This document shows, one piece after another, positions 6,218-13,229 of a stretch of DNA of 20,873 nt. A program made the translations under genes and the position numbers. This stretch comes from a virus: the IMG/VR virus record IMGVR_UViG_3300047121_000726, positions 1-20,873 of that record; one strand, given 5' to 3'. The notes beneath the pieces were generated by a model. It was not told where the DNA came from and searched no databases. It saw only the letters and a program-made list of their open reading frames with translations. Numbering within the stretch: the first letter of the stretch is position 1; each line of letters opens with the position of its first letter.

Positions 6218-7237
6218 ATGCAGTCACAGACGCGAGCGACTCCGGAGTACCTCCGGGCGTTCACCAGATACCTGAAGGTCGGAAAGGGCAACCTGACTCC
6301 GGAAGAGACGCGAGTCCTTCAGGAGGCGGTTTCCGCTGACGGCGGCGTTCTCGCGCCGCAGCTCTACCTCGACCGGATCGCGGAGATCCGCCGACAGGGC
6401 CTCGTCGGGTTCGTCTCGCGCGTCCAGACGGGGAAGAGCATCTCGGTTCCGTACTTCACGACTCCGATCGTGGTGAAGGAACTGGGCGAGTCCCCGACTC
6501 TCGACAGCGGATCGAACTACGGCCTTCAGACGAGCGGCGACGGCTCTCCGTTCAACCTTCCGAACTTCGGCACATCGGGCTCGCCCGACCGCCGCGCGTT
6601 CACGCCCCAGAAGAAGGGCGTCTACACGAAGGTGACGGAGGAGCTTCTCGACGACTCCGAGCCGGATCTTGCCTCGTTCCTGTCGATGCAGATCGCGATC
6701 GCGATCTACGCGGCGGAGGCGAACCAGATCATCAACGGATCTGGATCGTCGGGCCAGCTCAAGGGGATCATCGGCAACTGCGCGGCGGAGTCACGCACGG
6801 TCACGGCGGCATCGGCCACCGCGATCGCGACGGGCACCGGCGCCGCGGCGAACGATCTCGCCGAGCTTCTCGATCTCGTCGACGCGGCCTATGTCGACCG
6901 CGGCGTGTGGCTGATGCACCCTCGCGTGTTCGTGCGGTATGTGGCGGGTTCCGCCGCAGCGTCGCACAGCGTCGAGCGTGACGGTCGTGTGTGGCCGACG
7001 GTCTACGGACTGCCGGTCCTGCTGTGCTCATGGATGCCTCGGGTCGTCACTTCGGGAGCGACCTCGGTCGTCTTCGGCGACCTCAGCCAATACCTCGTTG
7101 CCGAGTCGAAGCCCGGCTACCAGTTCGCCGCGCTGGACCAGGTGCACATCGCATCGGGCCAGATCGGCGTCTACGCGCGCACCCGCTTGGACGGCAATGT
7201 CGTCCAGCCTCGGGCCTTCGCGGCCCTTGTCCACTGA
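6218..7237 (+). CDS. HK97-fold major capsid protein paralogue without delta domain (capsid 1)
   Basis: The product (339 aa) is a Phage_capsid-type protein. Its segment YLRAFTRYLKVGKGNLTPEE (11-30) followed by ADGGVLAPQLYLDRI (40-54) lines up with residues 122-166 of the next gene; further matches are KKGVYTKVTEELLDD (132-146) and LDQVHIASGQIGVYAR (306-321). It begins directly at the N-arm and has no scaffold region, whereas capsid 2 has about 118 extra N-terminal residues. ATG 6218 is supported by AAGGG seven bases upstream, and an in-frame TAG at 6092 limits extension. Relative to capsid 2 it contains a longer glycine/serine/proline-rich loop near residues 92-128, which could be an E-loop or surface insertion. 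Probable roles: minor shell or vertex subunit, or a second shell protein. Not an obvious pseudogene: the frame is intact. Confidence 0.88.
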   Translation: MQSQTRATPEYLRAFTRYLKVGKGNLTPEETRVLQEAVSADGGVLAPQLYLDRIAEIRRQGLVGFVSRVQTGKSISVPYFTTPIVVKELGESPTLDSGSNYGLQTSGDGSPFNLPNFGTSGSPDRRAFTPQKKGVYTKVTEELLDDSEPDLASFLSMQIAIAIYAAEANQIINGSGSSGQLKGIIGNCAAESRTVTAASATAIATGTGAAANDLAELLDLVDAAYVDRGVWLMHPRVFVRYVAGSAAASHSVERDGRVWPTVYGLPVLLCSWMPRVVTSGATSVVFGDLSQYLVAESKPGYQFAALDQVHIASGQIGVYARTRLDGNVVQPRAFAALVH

Positions 7238-7249
7238 AAGAGAACAGTC

Positions 7250-8575
7250 ATGACGCTGAACGAAATCATGTCGCAGATCGAGGCCGGTTGGGCCGAGATG
7301 AAGAAGCTCGTCGACGCGGCGAACGCCAAGGGCGAGCCGATGAGCGGCGAGGAGCAGGAGCGATACCTCAAGATCGAGACCGACATCGATCGCCTCTGCA
7401 AGCTCCGTGACCAGAACACCCGCCACCTCGCGAAGCTCGAGGAGCACATCGCGAAGAACAAGCCCGTTCGCGAGGCTCCGGTCGGGACCGGCGGCTATCG
7501 CCTCGGGAACGGCGAGTACCGCGACCAGCACACCGAGGGCGGATTCGTCGACGAGGACGGGTCCGACGAGCCGTTCACGCCGGCGTCGGTGAAGGCCAGC
7601 CGCTCCAAGCGCTACCTGCGGGCCTACCGGGCCTACATGAAGCGCCCGCACGCCCTGACCCCCGACGAGCTTCGCGTCCTCAACGAGACCACGAACGCCG
7701 ACGGTGCGTTCCTTCCGGCGCAGGAGTACTACGGCAAGCTCGTCGAGACCCGTCAGCTCGCGAACTTCCTCCGCTCCATCTCGACGGTCTTCACGCTCGG
7801 CACGAAGACGGGCAATGTGACCTTCGAATCGAGCCTCGGCGCGGTCGTGTACGAGGGCGAGTCCGCCGCCACCTCGGATGTCACGAGCCAGTTCGACAAC
7901 CTGACGATGAGTTCCAAGAAGCAGGTCTTCCTGACGAAGATCACCGAGGAGCTCATGCAGGACGACCGGTTCGACACCGGTTCGTGGATCAGCTCGCAGA
8001 TCGGCCGCGCGATGGGCCAGAGCGAGCTTTCGGCGATGCTCGGCGGCGCAGCCAACGGGCCTGCCGGCCTGAAGTCGATCGTCACCGTCGGCAACTCGAA
8101 CCTCGTGACCACCGCGGCGTCGGGTGCCCTTACCGCGGACGAGCTGATCGATGTCATCTACACGGTTCCGCAGCAGTACCGCTCGCAGTCCGTTTGGGTG
8201 ATCCACGACACGCTCGCGAAGGCCATCCGCAAGATGGTCATCAAGACCGCGTCGATCGCTACCGCGAACGGCTCGTCGATCACGGCGACTCCGTACCTGT
8301 GGGAGCCGAGCTTCCAGGCGGGCCAGCCCGACAAGCTGCTCGGCTATCCGGTCTACACCACGAATGTCGGTCTCGACGCGTTTGCGGCGAGCAACAAGAA
8401 GGTCGCGCTCTTCGGCGACTTCAGCTACCACTTCATCGCCGACCGCGACGCGGTGTCGATCCGGTTCCTCGACCAGGCGTTCATCGCGAGCGGCCAGTAC
8501 GGGTTCCGTGCCGTCGCCCGCCACGACGCGGGCTGGACCGTGAAGTCCGCGATCTGCGGTCTCCAGATCCTCTGA
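7250..8575 (+). CDS. Major capsid protein, HK97 fold with N-terminal delta (scaffold) domain (capsid 2)
   Basis: The 441-residue product has an N-terminal charged helical region (about 1-75, for example ERYLKIETDIDRLCKL and HLAKLEEHIAKNKP) that looks like a coiled-coil delta domain, a flexible acidic linker (about 76-115), and then the HK97 fold from about residue 120. Mature-domain landmarks include ALTPDELRVLNETTNADGAF (135-154), KKQVFLTKITEELMQDD (223-239), WEPSFQAGQPDKLLGYPVY (351-369) and VALFGDFSYHFIADRD (385-400). Protease cleavage is expected between about residues 105 and 120; I cannot fix the site. The gene starts 12 bases after capsid 1, preceded by AAAGAGAAC. It is the more conventional capsid gene of the pair and presumably the main shell subunit. 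Confidence 0.95.
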   Translation: MTLNEIMSQIEAGWAEMKKLVDAANAKGEPMSGEEQERYLKIETDIDRLCKLRDQNTRHLAKLEEHIAKNKPVREAPVGTGGYRLGNGEYRDQHTEGGFVDEDGSDEPFTPASVKASRSKRYLRAYRAYMKRPHALTPDELRVLNETTNADGAFLPAQEYYGKLVETRQLANFLRSISTVFTLGTKTGNVTFESSLGAVVYEGESAATSDVTSQFDNLTMSSKKQVFLTKITEELMQDDRFDTGSWISSQIGRAMGQSELSAMLGGAANGPAGLKSIVTVGNSNLVTTAASGALTADELIDVIYTVPQQYRSQSVWVIHDTLAKAIRKMVIKTASIATANGSSITATPYLWEPSFQAGQPDKLLGYPVYTTNVGLDAFAASNKKVALFGDFSYHFIADRDAVSIRFLDQAFIASGQYGFRAVARHDAGWTVKSAICGLQIL

Positions 8576-8596
8576 TTCCGATCCCATGAAGGTGCC

Positions 8597-8629
8597 ACCC
8601 CTCCGCCCGGGAAACCGGTCGGCAGGGGT
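8597..8629 (+). promoter_or_regulatory. GAAA-capped hairpin after capsid 2, overlapping the next ribosome binding site
   Basis: ACCCCT-CCG-C-CCGG (8597-8610) folds onto CCGG-T-CGG-C-AGGGGT (8615-8629) around a GAAA tetraloop at 8611-8614. The right arm contains AGGGG (8624-8628), which is the ribosome binding site for the ATG at 8632. The stem therefore could limit translation of the next gene or protect the capsid message; the short TTT after it makes a strong terminator less likely. Confidence 0.5.
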
Positions 8630-8631
8630 TT

Positions 8632-8883
8632 ATGAAGGTCCAGTTCCTCACTTCCTGCATCGTTCTCGGCGCCCCCGTTCTCTCCGGCGAGGTCCGCGAT
8701 GTCCCCGACGGCGTCGCTCGCTCGCTGATCGACTGCCGCTATGCGGACCCGTCCGAATCCGATCCGGTCTCGCTCACATCGACGGCGATCAGCCCAGACC
8801 CGTCGATCGTCGAGCGTGAGCGCAAGTCGGAGACCCGGGTGAAGCGTCCGCAGCGCCGGGCGGTGACCGCACGCGACGAGTGA
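8632..8883 (+). CDS. Small head-region protein of unknown function (83 aa)
   Basis: The product has a beta/alpha N-terminal half (MKVQFLTSCIVLGAPVLSGEV, DVPDGVARSLIDCRYADP in separate pieces) and a disordered, charged, proline/serine-rich tail ending in a basic segment (KRPQRRAVTARDE). Short proteins of this kind, with a DVPDxxARxLI-like motif, are often found between capsid and connector genes in siphoviruses, and are usually left unnamed. I start at ATG 8632 because AGGGG lies four bases upstream; the identical octamer ATGAAGGT at 8586 belongs to another frame whose translation is arginine rich and implausible. It ends one base before the connector gene start. Confidence 0.7.
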   Translation: MKVQFLTSCIVLGAPVLSGEVRDVPDGVARSLIDCRYADPSESDPVSLTSTAISPDPSIVERERKSETRVKRPQRRAVTARDE

Positions 8884-8884
8884 C

Positions 8885-9490
8885 ATGGCGTACCCACCGA
8901 CCATCCTCGAATCGACGGTCTCGAGCGGCGATCCGGCAGCGGAGCCCGTGACGATCGACCAGGCGAAGCTCCACTGTCGCATCGACAACGACGCGGAGGA
9001 TTCGCTGATCGAGAGTCTGATCGTCACGGCCCGCGAGTATGTCGAGGGCGAGTGTGAGCGTACGCTCGCGCGCCGGACATTCGTGACGCGGTTCAGTCGG
9101 TTCCCGCTCTCGGGATATCCGATCGTCCTCCCTCGCTGTCCGCTGATCTCGGTGACATCGGTTTCGTACTTCGATGCGCTCAACGCATCGCAGACCCTTT
9201 CGGGCTCCCTGTACCGGGTCCGTACCGACACCACCCCGGGCACTCTGGAGGAGGCCGTCGGCTCGTCGTGGCCCGCTACCGCGGTGCGTGGCGACGCGGT
9301 GACGGTGACCTATGTGGCCGGCTACGGGAACGCGTCGGACTGCCCGCAGCTTGCGCAGCACGCGATCCGGATGCTCGTCGGGCACTGGTACGAGAACCGC
9401 GAGTCCGCGACGGTCGGCGCCGAGGTTCGCGAGGTCCCGATGGCGGTGACTCGCCTCTGCTGGCTCCTGCGGACGGGGGTGATGCGATGA
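8885..9490 (+). CDS. Head-tail connector protein (HK97 gp6-like)
   Basis: Connector proteins of this family bind below the portal and form the ring to which the stopper and tail attach. The product (201 aa) has the typical opening EPVTIDQAKLHCRID (20-34) followed by NDAEDSLIESLIVTAREYVEG (35-55) as two helices, then the ERTLARRTFVTRF strand region (58-70) and a tryptophan/tyrosine-rich beta middle, ending with the helical AQHAIRMLVGHWYENRES segment near residues 158-175. Closing helices of the form LxxxWYENRE are typical of gp6-like connectors. ATG 8885 follows the previous stop by one base; the end overlaps the next gene by ATGA (9487-9490). Confidence 0.88.
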   Translation: MAYPPTILESTVSSGDPAAEPVTIDQAKLHCRIDNDAEDSLIESLIVTAREYVEGECERTLARRTFVTRFSRFPLSGYPIVLPRCPLISVTSVSYFDALNASQTLSGSLYRVRTDTTPGTLEEAVGSSWPATAVRGDAVTVTYVAGYGNASDCPQLAQHAIRMLVGHWYENRESATVGAEVREVPMAVTRLCWLLRTGVMR

Positions 9491-9807
9491 GGGCGGGTCG
9501 CCTCCGCAAGCGGGTCTCGATCGAGCAGCCGGTGCGCACCCCCGACGCGCACGGCCAGCCGATCGTCACATGGCGCGAGGTCGCGCAGGCGTGGGCCGAG
9601 ATCATGCCGGTCTCCGGCGACGAGCCCAAGCGGGCGATGGTCGTGCAGGGCGAGGTCACGCACCGGATCACGCTTCGGTACACGCCGGACCTGACGGGAC
9701 CCGAGTACCGCATCCGCTGGAACGGACGGACCTTTCAGGTCACGAGCCGCCTGAACTACATGGAGATCGGTCGCGAGCTGGACCTCATGTGCAAGGAGAT
9801 GGTCTGA
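9487..9807 (+). CDS. Head-tail adaptor / stopper protein (SPP1 gp16-like, Phage_H_T_join type)
   Basis: The 106-residue product opens MRAGRLRKRVSIEQPVRTPD and continues QPIVTWREVAQAWAEIMPVSGDE, the strongly recurring pattern of head-tail joining proteins (basic start, I-x-x-P strand, W-x-x-V-A-x-x-W-A strand). It has a C-terminal beta region with YRIRWNGRTFQVTSRLNY. Such adaptors close the connector after packaging and provide the surface for the tail. ATG 9487 lies in the ATGA overlap with the connector gene, and the stop overlaps the next start at 9807. Length is normal for the family. Confidence 0.9.
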   Translation: MRAGRLRKRVSIEQPVRTPDAHGQPIVTWREVAQAWAEIMPVSGDEPKRAMVVQGEVTHRITLRYTPDLTGPEYRIRWNGRTFQVTSRLNYMEIGRELDLMCKEMV

Positions 9808-10274
9808 TGGCCGCTCCACTGTCCGTGGGCTTCGAGAACGCGAACGACCTGATCCGCCGCTTCAACGCGCTGGACCGCAAGGTGCAGCGTCAGATCATCA
9901 ACAAGGCGGGCCTTCCGATCCTGAAGGACATCCGCCAGTCGGCGAGGCGATACATCATCTCGGCGTTCCGGGGGATGAACCGATCGGGCAAGAATGTCCG
10001 CGTCAACATGGCGGAGGGTCTGGGCTTCAAGCGTTCGATGCGGCGCGGCATCGCGAGCATCTCCCTGTCGGTCATGTACAGGGCTGCGAAGACGAATCGG
10101 CTGTCCCACCTGATCGAATGGGGATTCCTCAATCGCCGCTCGGGCCGTCGCGTCAGGGGCAACCTGATGATGACGAAGGCATTCGAGGAGCACAAGCAGG
10201 CGGCGATCGATCGATTCAAGGTCGAGCTTGCCCGGATGCTGGACCAGGCGGAAGGGGGGATGCGTGTCTCTTGA
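9807..10274 (+). CDS. HK97 gp10-like head-tail / tail component
   Basis: The product (155 aa) follows the adaptor gene and has the character of HK97 gp10-family proteins: an N-terminal helix (ANDLIRRFNALDRKVQRQI), an internal basic helix (LPILKDIRQSARRYI), a variable basic loop, then SHLIEWGF (the family's H-x-x-E-x-G element near residues 107-114) and a C-terminal helix KAFEEHKQAAIDRFKVEL. The family takes part in joining head and tail. The start at ATG 9807 overlaps the previous stop by one base. The central loop is unusually arginine rich. The 3' end overlaps the next gene by 11 bases. Confidence 0.8.
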   Translation: MAAPLSVGFENANDLIRRFNALDRKVQRQIINKAGLPILKDIRQSARRYIISAFRGMNRSGKNVRVNMAEGLGFKRSMRRGIASISLSVMYRAAKTNRLSHLIEWGFLNRRSGRRVRGNLMMTKAFEEHKQAAIDRFKVELARMLDQAEGGMRVS

Positions 10275-10677
10275 GTCCGAGATGCGTGCAGTCCTCACCT
10301 CGAACGCGGGCGTCACCGCGGTCGTCGGCGGCCGCATCTACCCGTGGCAGCGTCAGGAGGACTCGGTCTTTCCCGCGATCGTGTATCGGTCGGTTGCGGA
10401 GGGGCCGAAGCAGAGCCTTCGGAGCGAGGTCGGCCTGTCGGAGACGACGATCGAATACGAGTGCGTCACGACCAAGGTCGCCGACTCTATCGCCCTTGCG
10501 GAACTCGTCAGGCAGGCGCTCGCCGGAGTGACGACGCTCGCCACGATCAGCCCGGTCGCGATCCGGCACACGGGAAGCCGGTCGCTCTTCATCGATCCGT
10601 TCGACGGCTCCGCGGAGGGTCTCTACTCCGTCGTCGTCGAGTTCACGGTCCTACACCGCACACCAGCCCTTGCATAG
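10264..10677 (+). CDS. Tail completion protein (SPP1 gp17-like / DUF3168 type)
   Basis: Residues SLESEMRAVLTSNAGVTAVVGGRIYP near the N-terminus, then FPAIVYRSVAEGP and a C-terminal YSVVVEFTVLH strand, match the usual layout of tail completion proteins that cap the head-proximal end of the tail tube. I start at GTG 10264 (137 aa): a purine-rich AAGGGGGG is just upstream, and an ATG at 10228 in the same frame would add twelve poor residues and lie entirely within the previous gene. It lies exactly where this gene occurs in other siphoviruses, between the gp10-like gene and the tail tube gene. A seven-base gap separates it from the tube gene. Confidence 0.83.
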   Translation: MSLESEMRAVLTSNAGVTAVVGGRIYPWQRQEDSVFPAIVYRSVAEGPKQSLRSEVGLSETTIEYECVTTKVADSIALAELVRQALAGVTTLATISPVAIRHTGSRSLFIDPFDGSAEGLYSVVVEFTVLHRTPALA

Positions 10678-10684
10678 GTGAACC

Positions 10685-11089
10685 ATGGCAGGCAATGTCT
10701 CATACGGAACCACATTCAGCTTCGCGTCGACGCTGATCGACGATGTGAAGAGCGTCAAGTTCTCCGGCGTCACGCGTCAGATGGTGAAGCGGACCCCGCT
10801 CGCGAGCACGCACGCCCGCAAGCTGCCGGGCCGTCCCGACGCGGGCAAGTGCACGGTCGAGCTCTACTACAACGAGACGGCGCACAACACATTCTGGTCG
10901 ACGCTGAGCGCCGCGTACTCGTCCACGACGGCGCCGGCGTCGGTGGCCTGCGATGTCGTCTTCCCGGACGGGACGACGCTCGCCTTCAACGCGTTCGTCG
11001 AGGCCCTGAACGGGCCGGAGGCGGACGGCGAGGACGCGCTCGTTGCGACCCTCGTTCTCGACATCGACGGGGCAATCACGAAGTCCTGA
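10685..11089 (+). CDS. Major tail (tube) protein
   Basis: The 134-residue product is dominated by beta strands (SYGTTFSFASTLIDDVKSVK, GKCTVELYYNE, VACDVVFPDG, DALVATLVLDIDGA in separate stretches), as expected for the tube fold that stacks in rings to form the tail. The segment VKFSGVTRQMVKRTPL, a PGRPDAGKCTVEL motif before a central strand, and a closing D-I-D-G-A-I strand are typical of short tail tube proteins of siphoviruses. AGGTGA stands just upstream of ATG 10685. It lies between a tail completion gene and the tail assembly chaperone, which fixes the role by position even though detailed similarity is modest. Confidence 0.8.
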   Translation: MAGNVSYGTTFSFASTLIDDVKSVKFSGVTRQMVKRTPLASTHARKLPGRPDAGKCTVELYYNETAHNTFWSTLSAAYSSTTAPASVACDVVFPDGTTLAFNAFVEALNGPEADGEDALVATLVLDIDGAITKS

Positions 11090-11092
11090 CCC

Positions 11093-11425
11093 ATGCTGAC
11101 CAAGGAACAGATCCTCAACGCGAAGCCGCGGATGTCGTCGGTATTCCTGCCCGTTCTGGGCGGGGAGATCAGCCTTCGCGCGATCTCGCTGAACGACAGG
11201 GACGCCCTCGAGGTCTTCATCCAGAAGTCCCGGGGCAACATCCGCGGCATCCGGGCCCGCATGCTTCGCCTGTGCGCGTGCGACGCGGACGGCAAGCCGC
11301 TCTTCGCGGAGCAGGATGAGACGGCGCTGAGCGAACTCGATTCCGGAGCGATCGAGCCGGCGATGGACGAGTGCATGAGGCTTTGCGGCCTGAGGTCGCA
11401 GGAGATCGGCGGGGAAAAAGCGTGA
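11093..11425 (+). CDS. Tail assembly chaperone, upstream frame (gpG-like)
   Basis: The product (110 aa) begins MLTKEQILNAKPRMSSVFLPVLGGEISLRAISLNDRDALEVF, split here as a helix, a beta pair and the L-x-x-x-D-R-D-A motif of tail assembly chaperones. It continues with a helical IRARMLRLCACDADGKPLFAEQD segment and ends EIGGEKA at TGA 11423-11425. These chaperones bind the tape measure protein and recruit tube subunits, and are not part of the virion. The next gene is in the -1 frame and overlaps by GTGA, as expected for the G/GT arrangement. It follows the tube gene after three bases. Confidence 0.8.
   Translation: MLTKEQILNAKPRMSSVFLPVLGGEISLRAISLNDRDALEVFIQKSRGNIRGIRARMLRLCACDADGKPLFAEQDETALSELDSGAIEPAMDECMRLCGLRSQEIGGEKA
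11411..11425 (+). promoter_or_regulatory. Candidate -1 frameshift or reinitiation site in the tail chaperone genes
   Basis: GGGGAAAAAGCGTGA ends the upstream frame. It holds a run of four G and five A immediately before the overlap with GTG 11422. A slip of one base on the AAA codon (11417-11419) would read on as S-V-T-R-P in the downstream frame. The register is not the classical X-XXY-YYZ one. The same GGGGA is also well placed as a ribosome binding site for GTG 11422, so reinitiation is an alternative. Confidence 0.5.
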
Positions 11426-11607
11426 CCCGGCCCGTTCGGAGACTGATGTTCCGACTGGCCGGGCATCTGGGAATGACGGTTCGCGAGCTGTGCGAACGGA
11501 TGGATGCGGTCGAGTTTCGCGAGTGGTCCGACTACCTCTCGTCTGACGAGGGGTCCGAGGACGGGCTGGAGTCGGTTCTGGCGAACGCGATACAGGCAAG
11601 GAAGTGA
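11422..11607 (+). CDS. Tail assembly chaperone, downstream frame (gpT-like)
   Basis: The 61 residues following GTG 11422 contain FRLAGHLGMTVRELCERMDA and EFREWSDYLSSDE, which match the T domain pattern of lambda-type chaperones (an L-G-M/C-T-V-x-E-L helix followed by E-F/L-x-x-W-x-x-Y). In lambda and HK97 the T region is made as a fusion to G by a -1 frameshift; this frame is -1 relative to its neighbour, so a fused protein from 11093 to 11607 is likely. The alternative is separate translation from GTG 11422 (GTGA overlap). The tape measure gene starts four bases after the stop, where this gene always stands in siphoviruses. Confidence 0.78.
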   Translation: MTRPVRRLMFRLAGHLGMTVRELCERMDAVEFREWSDYLSSDEGSEDGLESVLANAIQARK

Positions 11608-11610
11608 ACG

Positions 11611-12354
11611 ATGGCCGTCGTAGGCAACCTGTTCGTCAACATCGCGGCGAAGACGAGCGAGTTCTCCAGGGGAATCGCCGGTGTCGTCGAGCGCCTCCAG
11701 AGGCTTCCGATCGCCGGTCGCCTCTCGGCGATCGCGTTGTCCGGTGCGATGATCTACGAGTTCGGCCGCATCACCAGGCAGGCTCTTTTCCGGTTCGCGG
11801 AGACCCGCGAGTCGATCTACTCGATCACCAAGACCTTCCGCGAACTCGAGCTCGCGGCCGCCCGATCCCTTGCTCCGGTCCTGAATGTCCTGACGGGCAT
11901 CCTCGACACGAAGCTGAAGGGCTGGCTTGACGACTCGTCGGCCGGAATGAGTGCGTTCGGCGCTGTGGCCGGGGTCGTCGGCGGTGCCGTTCAGGCGACA
12001 TTCAACGGCGTCGAGAGCGCGATCAGGTCTGCGGGCCTCGTCATCACGGGATTCGCGACGGCGCTCGCGTCGATCGTCGAGACGGTCATGTACCTCGCCT
12101 CCTTCGGATCGACCGACTTCGAGTGGACGAGGACCCTGAAGGGCGCCACCGCGTCCATGTGGAGCGACGCGAAGAACTCGATCTATGACATGGGCCAGCA
12201 GCCGAGCGCCTTCCGGGCCGGCGTGACGGGAACCGTCAACGGACGGCGACTGACCGAGACGGGCACGATGGGCAGCGAGGAGCTGCTGATGATGGCCCGC
12301 AGGCAGGTCGAGCTTCTCCGCGAGATCAACCAGAAGGTCGGGGGGGTGCGCTGA
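11611..12354 (+). CDS. Tail tape measure protein, unusually short
   Basis: The product (247 aa) opens MAVVGNLFVNIAAKTSEFSRG, the characteristic tape measure start (GxLxVxIxAxTxxFxxG), followed by helical and hydrophobic stretches (LSAIALSGAMIYEF, AFGAVAGVVGGAVQATF, SAGLVITGFATALASIVETVMYLASF) and ends with LLREINQKVGG, a common tape measure tail. Tape measure proteins set tail length and are later ejected with the DNA. At roughly 1.5 angstrom per residue it would specify a tail near 35-40 nm, far below lambda, whose tape measure exceeds 850 residues. The gene follows the chaperone pair, as expected, with AAGGAAG upstream of ATG 11611. The stop overlaps the next ATG at 12354. Confidence 0.85.
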   Translation: MAVVGNLFVNIAAKTSEFSRGIAGVVERLQRLPIAGRLSAIALSGAMIYEFGRITRQALFRFAETRESIYSITKTFRELELAAARSLAPVLNVLTGILDTKLKGWLDDSSAGMSAFGAVAGVVGGAVQATFNGVESAIRSAGLVITGFATALASIVETVMYLASFGSTDFEWTRTLKGATASMWSDAKNSIYDMGQQPSAFRAGVTGTVNGRRLTETGTMGSEELLMMARRQVELLREINQKVGGVR

Positions 12355-13229
12355 TGCCCGACTTCTCGATCATCGAGACCACCGACACGCGGGCCGTCGA
12401 GATCGTCACGCCGGGCCAGCCGAGCCGGTTCGTGCGGACATTCACCGCACTCATCGACACCGCCAACACCGGCGGTGCGGCGCTCGACAACTCGCAGGAA
12501 CTCATCAACGAGCTTTGGTCGCAGTACTCGGTCGCGATCCGGGAGCGGCTGACCTCGACGAGTTCGTTCATCTGCCGTCGGATCGCGTTCGAGCCGATTC
12601 CGGACAGTTCGAACTTCGACATCCGGGCGGAGTACGAGACCTTCGCGAACCGCTGCGACGCGACGACCGAGGGATTCGTCGCCCGTCCGCCGTTCGTGCG
12701 TCGGCAATGCCAGTCCGCCGACCGGATGTTCGACCTCTACCGCGAGGGGGTCACGATTCCGACGAACGGCGATCCGGTGAGCACGGCGGACATCGGCGGA
12801 ACGGCGGTCGACCAGCAGGGACGCCCGATCGCGGTTCCGATCAACACCGTCGAGCTTCAGATCGACACGCTCTACGACACCACCGACTGCTTCGATTCGG
12901 AGGTCGCGTACCTGTCGTACCTGAACCATCGGAACAGTGTCGCCGCATTCGGATTCCCGGTCGGTCAGCTTCTCTTTCGGTCCGCCGTGATCAGCGAGGT
13001 CGGGCCGGAGTGGTATCAGATCACCTACCGGATCCTCGCCGACGAGAAGTACCACCTCAAGCAGATCCCGAAGCTCGACATCAACGGCAATGTGCAGCTC
13101 ACGGGCACGAGCGGCATCGGAACCGCGGCGTCGGTCTACTGGTTCCAGCCATACAAGGACAAGGTCGATTTCGAGCTCCTGTTCACCGCCGAGGAATGGG
13201 ACTACCTGACGAGGACCTGCCCGCCATGA
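12354..13229 (+). CDS. Probable tail tip / distal tail protein (291 aa), unknown family
   Basis: This gene directly follows the tape measure gene (TGATG overlap at 12354), the usual place of the distal tail protein. The product starts SIIETTDTRAVEIVTPGQPSR as a probable beta hairpin, contains a helix NSQELINELWSQYSVAIRERL (about 47-66), and then an extended beta-rich body with VELQIDTLYDTTD and a YQITYRILADEKYHLKQIP segment near residues 221-240. Repeated FDLYREG, NHRNSV and aromatic residues suggest a globular structural protein. Five cysteines are spread along it. I do not recognise the family; the role is from position only. It overlaps the following gene by four bases (ATGA 13226-13229). 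Confidence 0.7.
   Translation: MPDFSIIETTDTRAVEIVTPGQPSRFVRTFTALIDTANTGGAALDNSQELINELWSQYSVAIRERLTSTSSFICRRIAFEPIPDSSNFDIRAEYETFANRCDATTEGFVARPPFVRRQCQSADRMFDLYREGVTIPTNGDPVSTADIGGTAVDQQGRPIAVPINTVELQIDTLYDTTDCFDSEVAYLSYLNHRNSVAAFGFPVGQLLFRSAVISEVGPEWYQITYRILADEKYHLKQIPKLDINGNVQLTGTSGIGTAASVYWFQPYKDKVDFELLFTAEEWDYLTRTCPP

Noticed and set aside
6030-6275. An 81-residue + strand frame in the capsid leader, considered as a separate scaffold gene
   Set aside because: Arg/Ser/Thr-rich, not coiled-coil like, no ribosome binding site, and overlaps capsid 1 by 58 bases in another frame.
6218-7237. Capsid 1 as a broken copy of a delta-bearing capsid gene
   Set aside because: The frame is intact over the whole fold, has its own ribosome binding site and an intact C-terminus; the upstream region shows no coiled-coil remnant in the capsid frame.
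7028-8587. A 519-residue open frame on the - strand
   Set aside because: Antisense to capsid 2 and the end of capsid 1, both of which have recognisable folds; composition is Arg/Val/Leu/Asp rich with no motif.
8586-8819. Alternative gene starting at the first ATGAAGGT
   Set aside because: Translation is Arg/Pro rich and structureless; the second copy of the octamer, at 8632, opens a better frame with a ribosome binding site.
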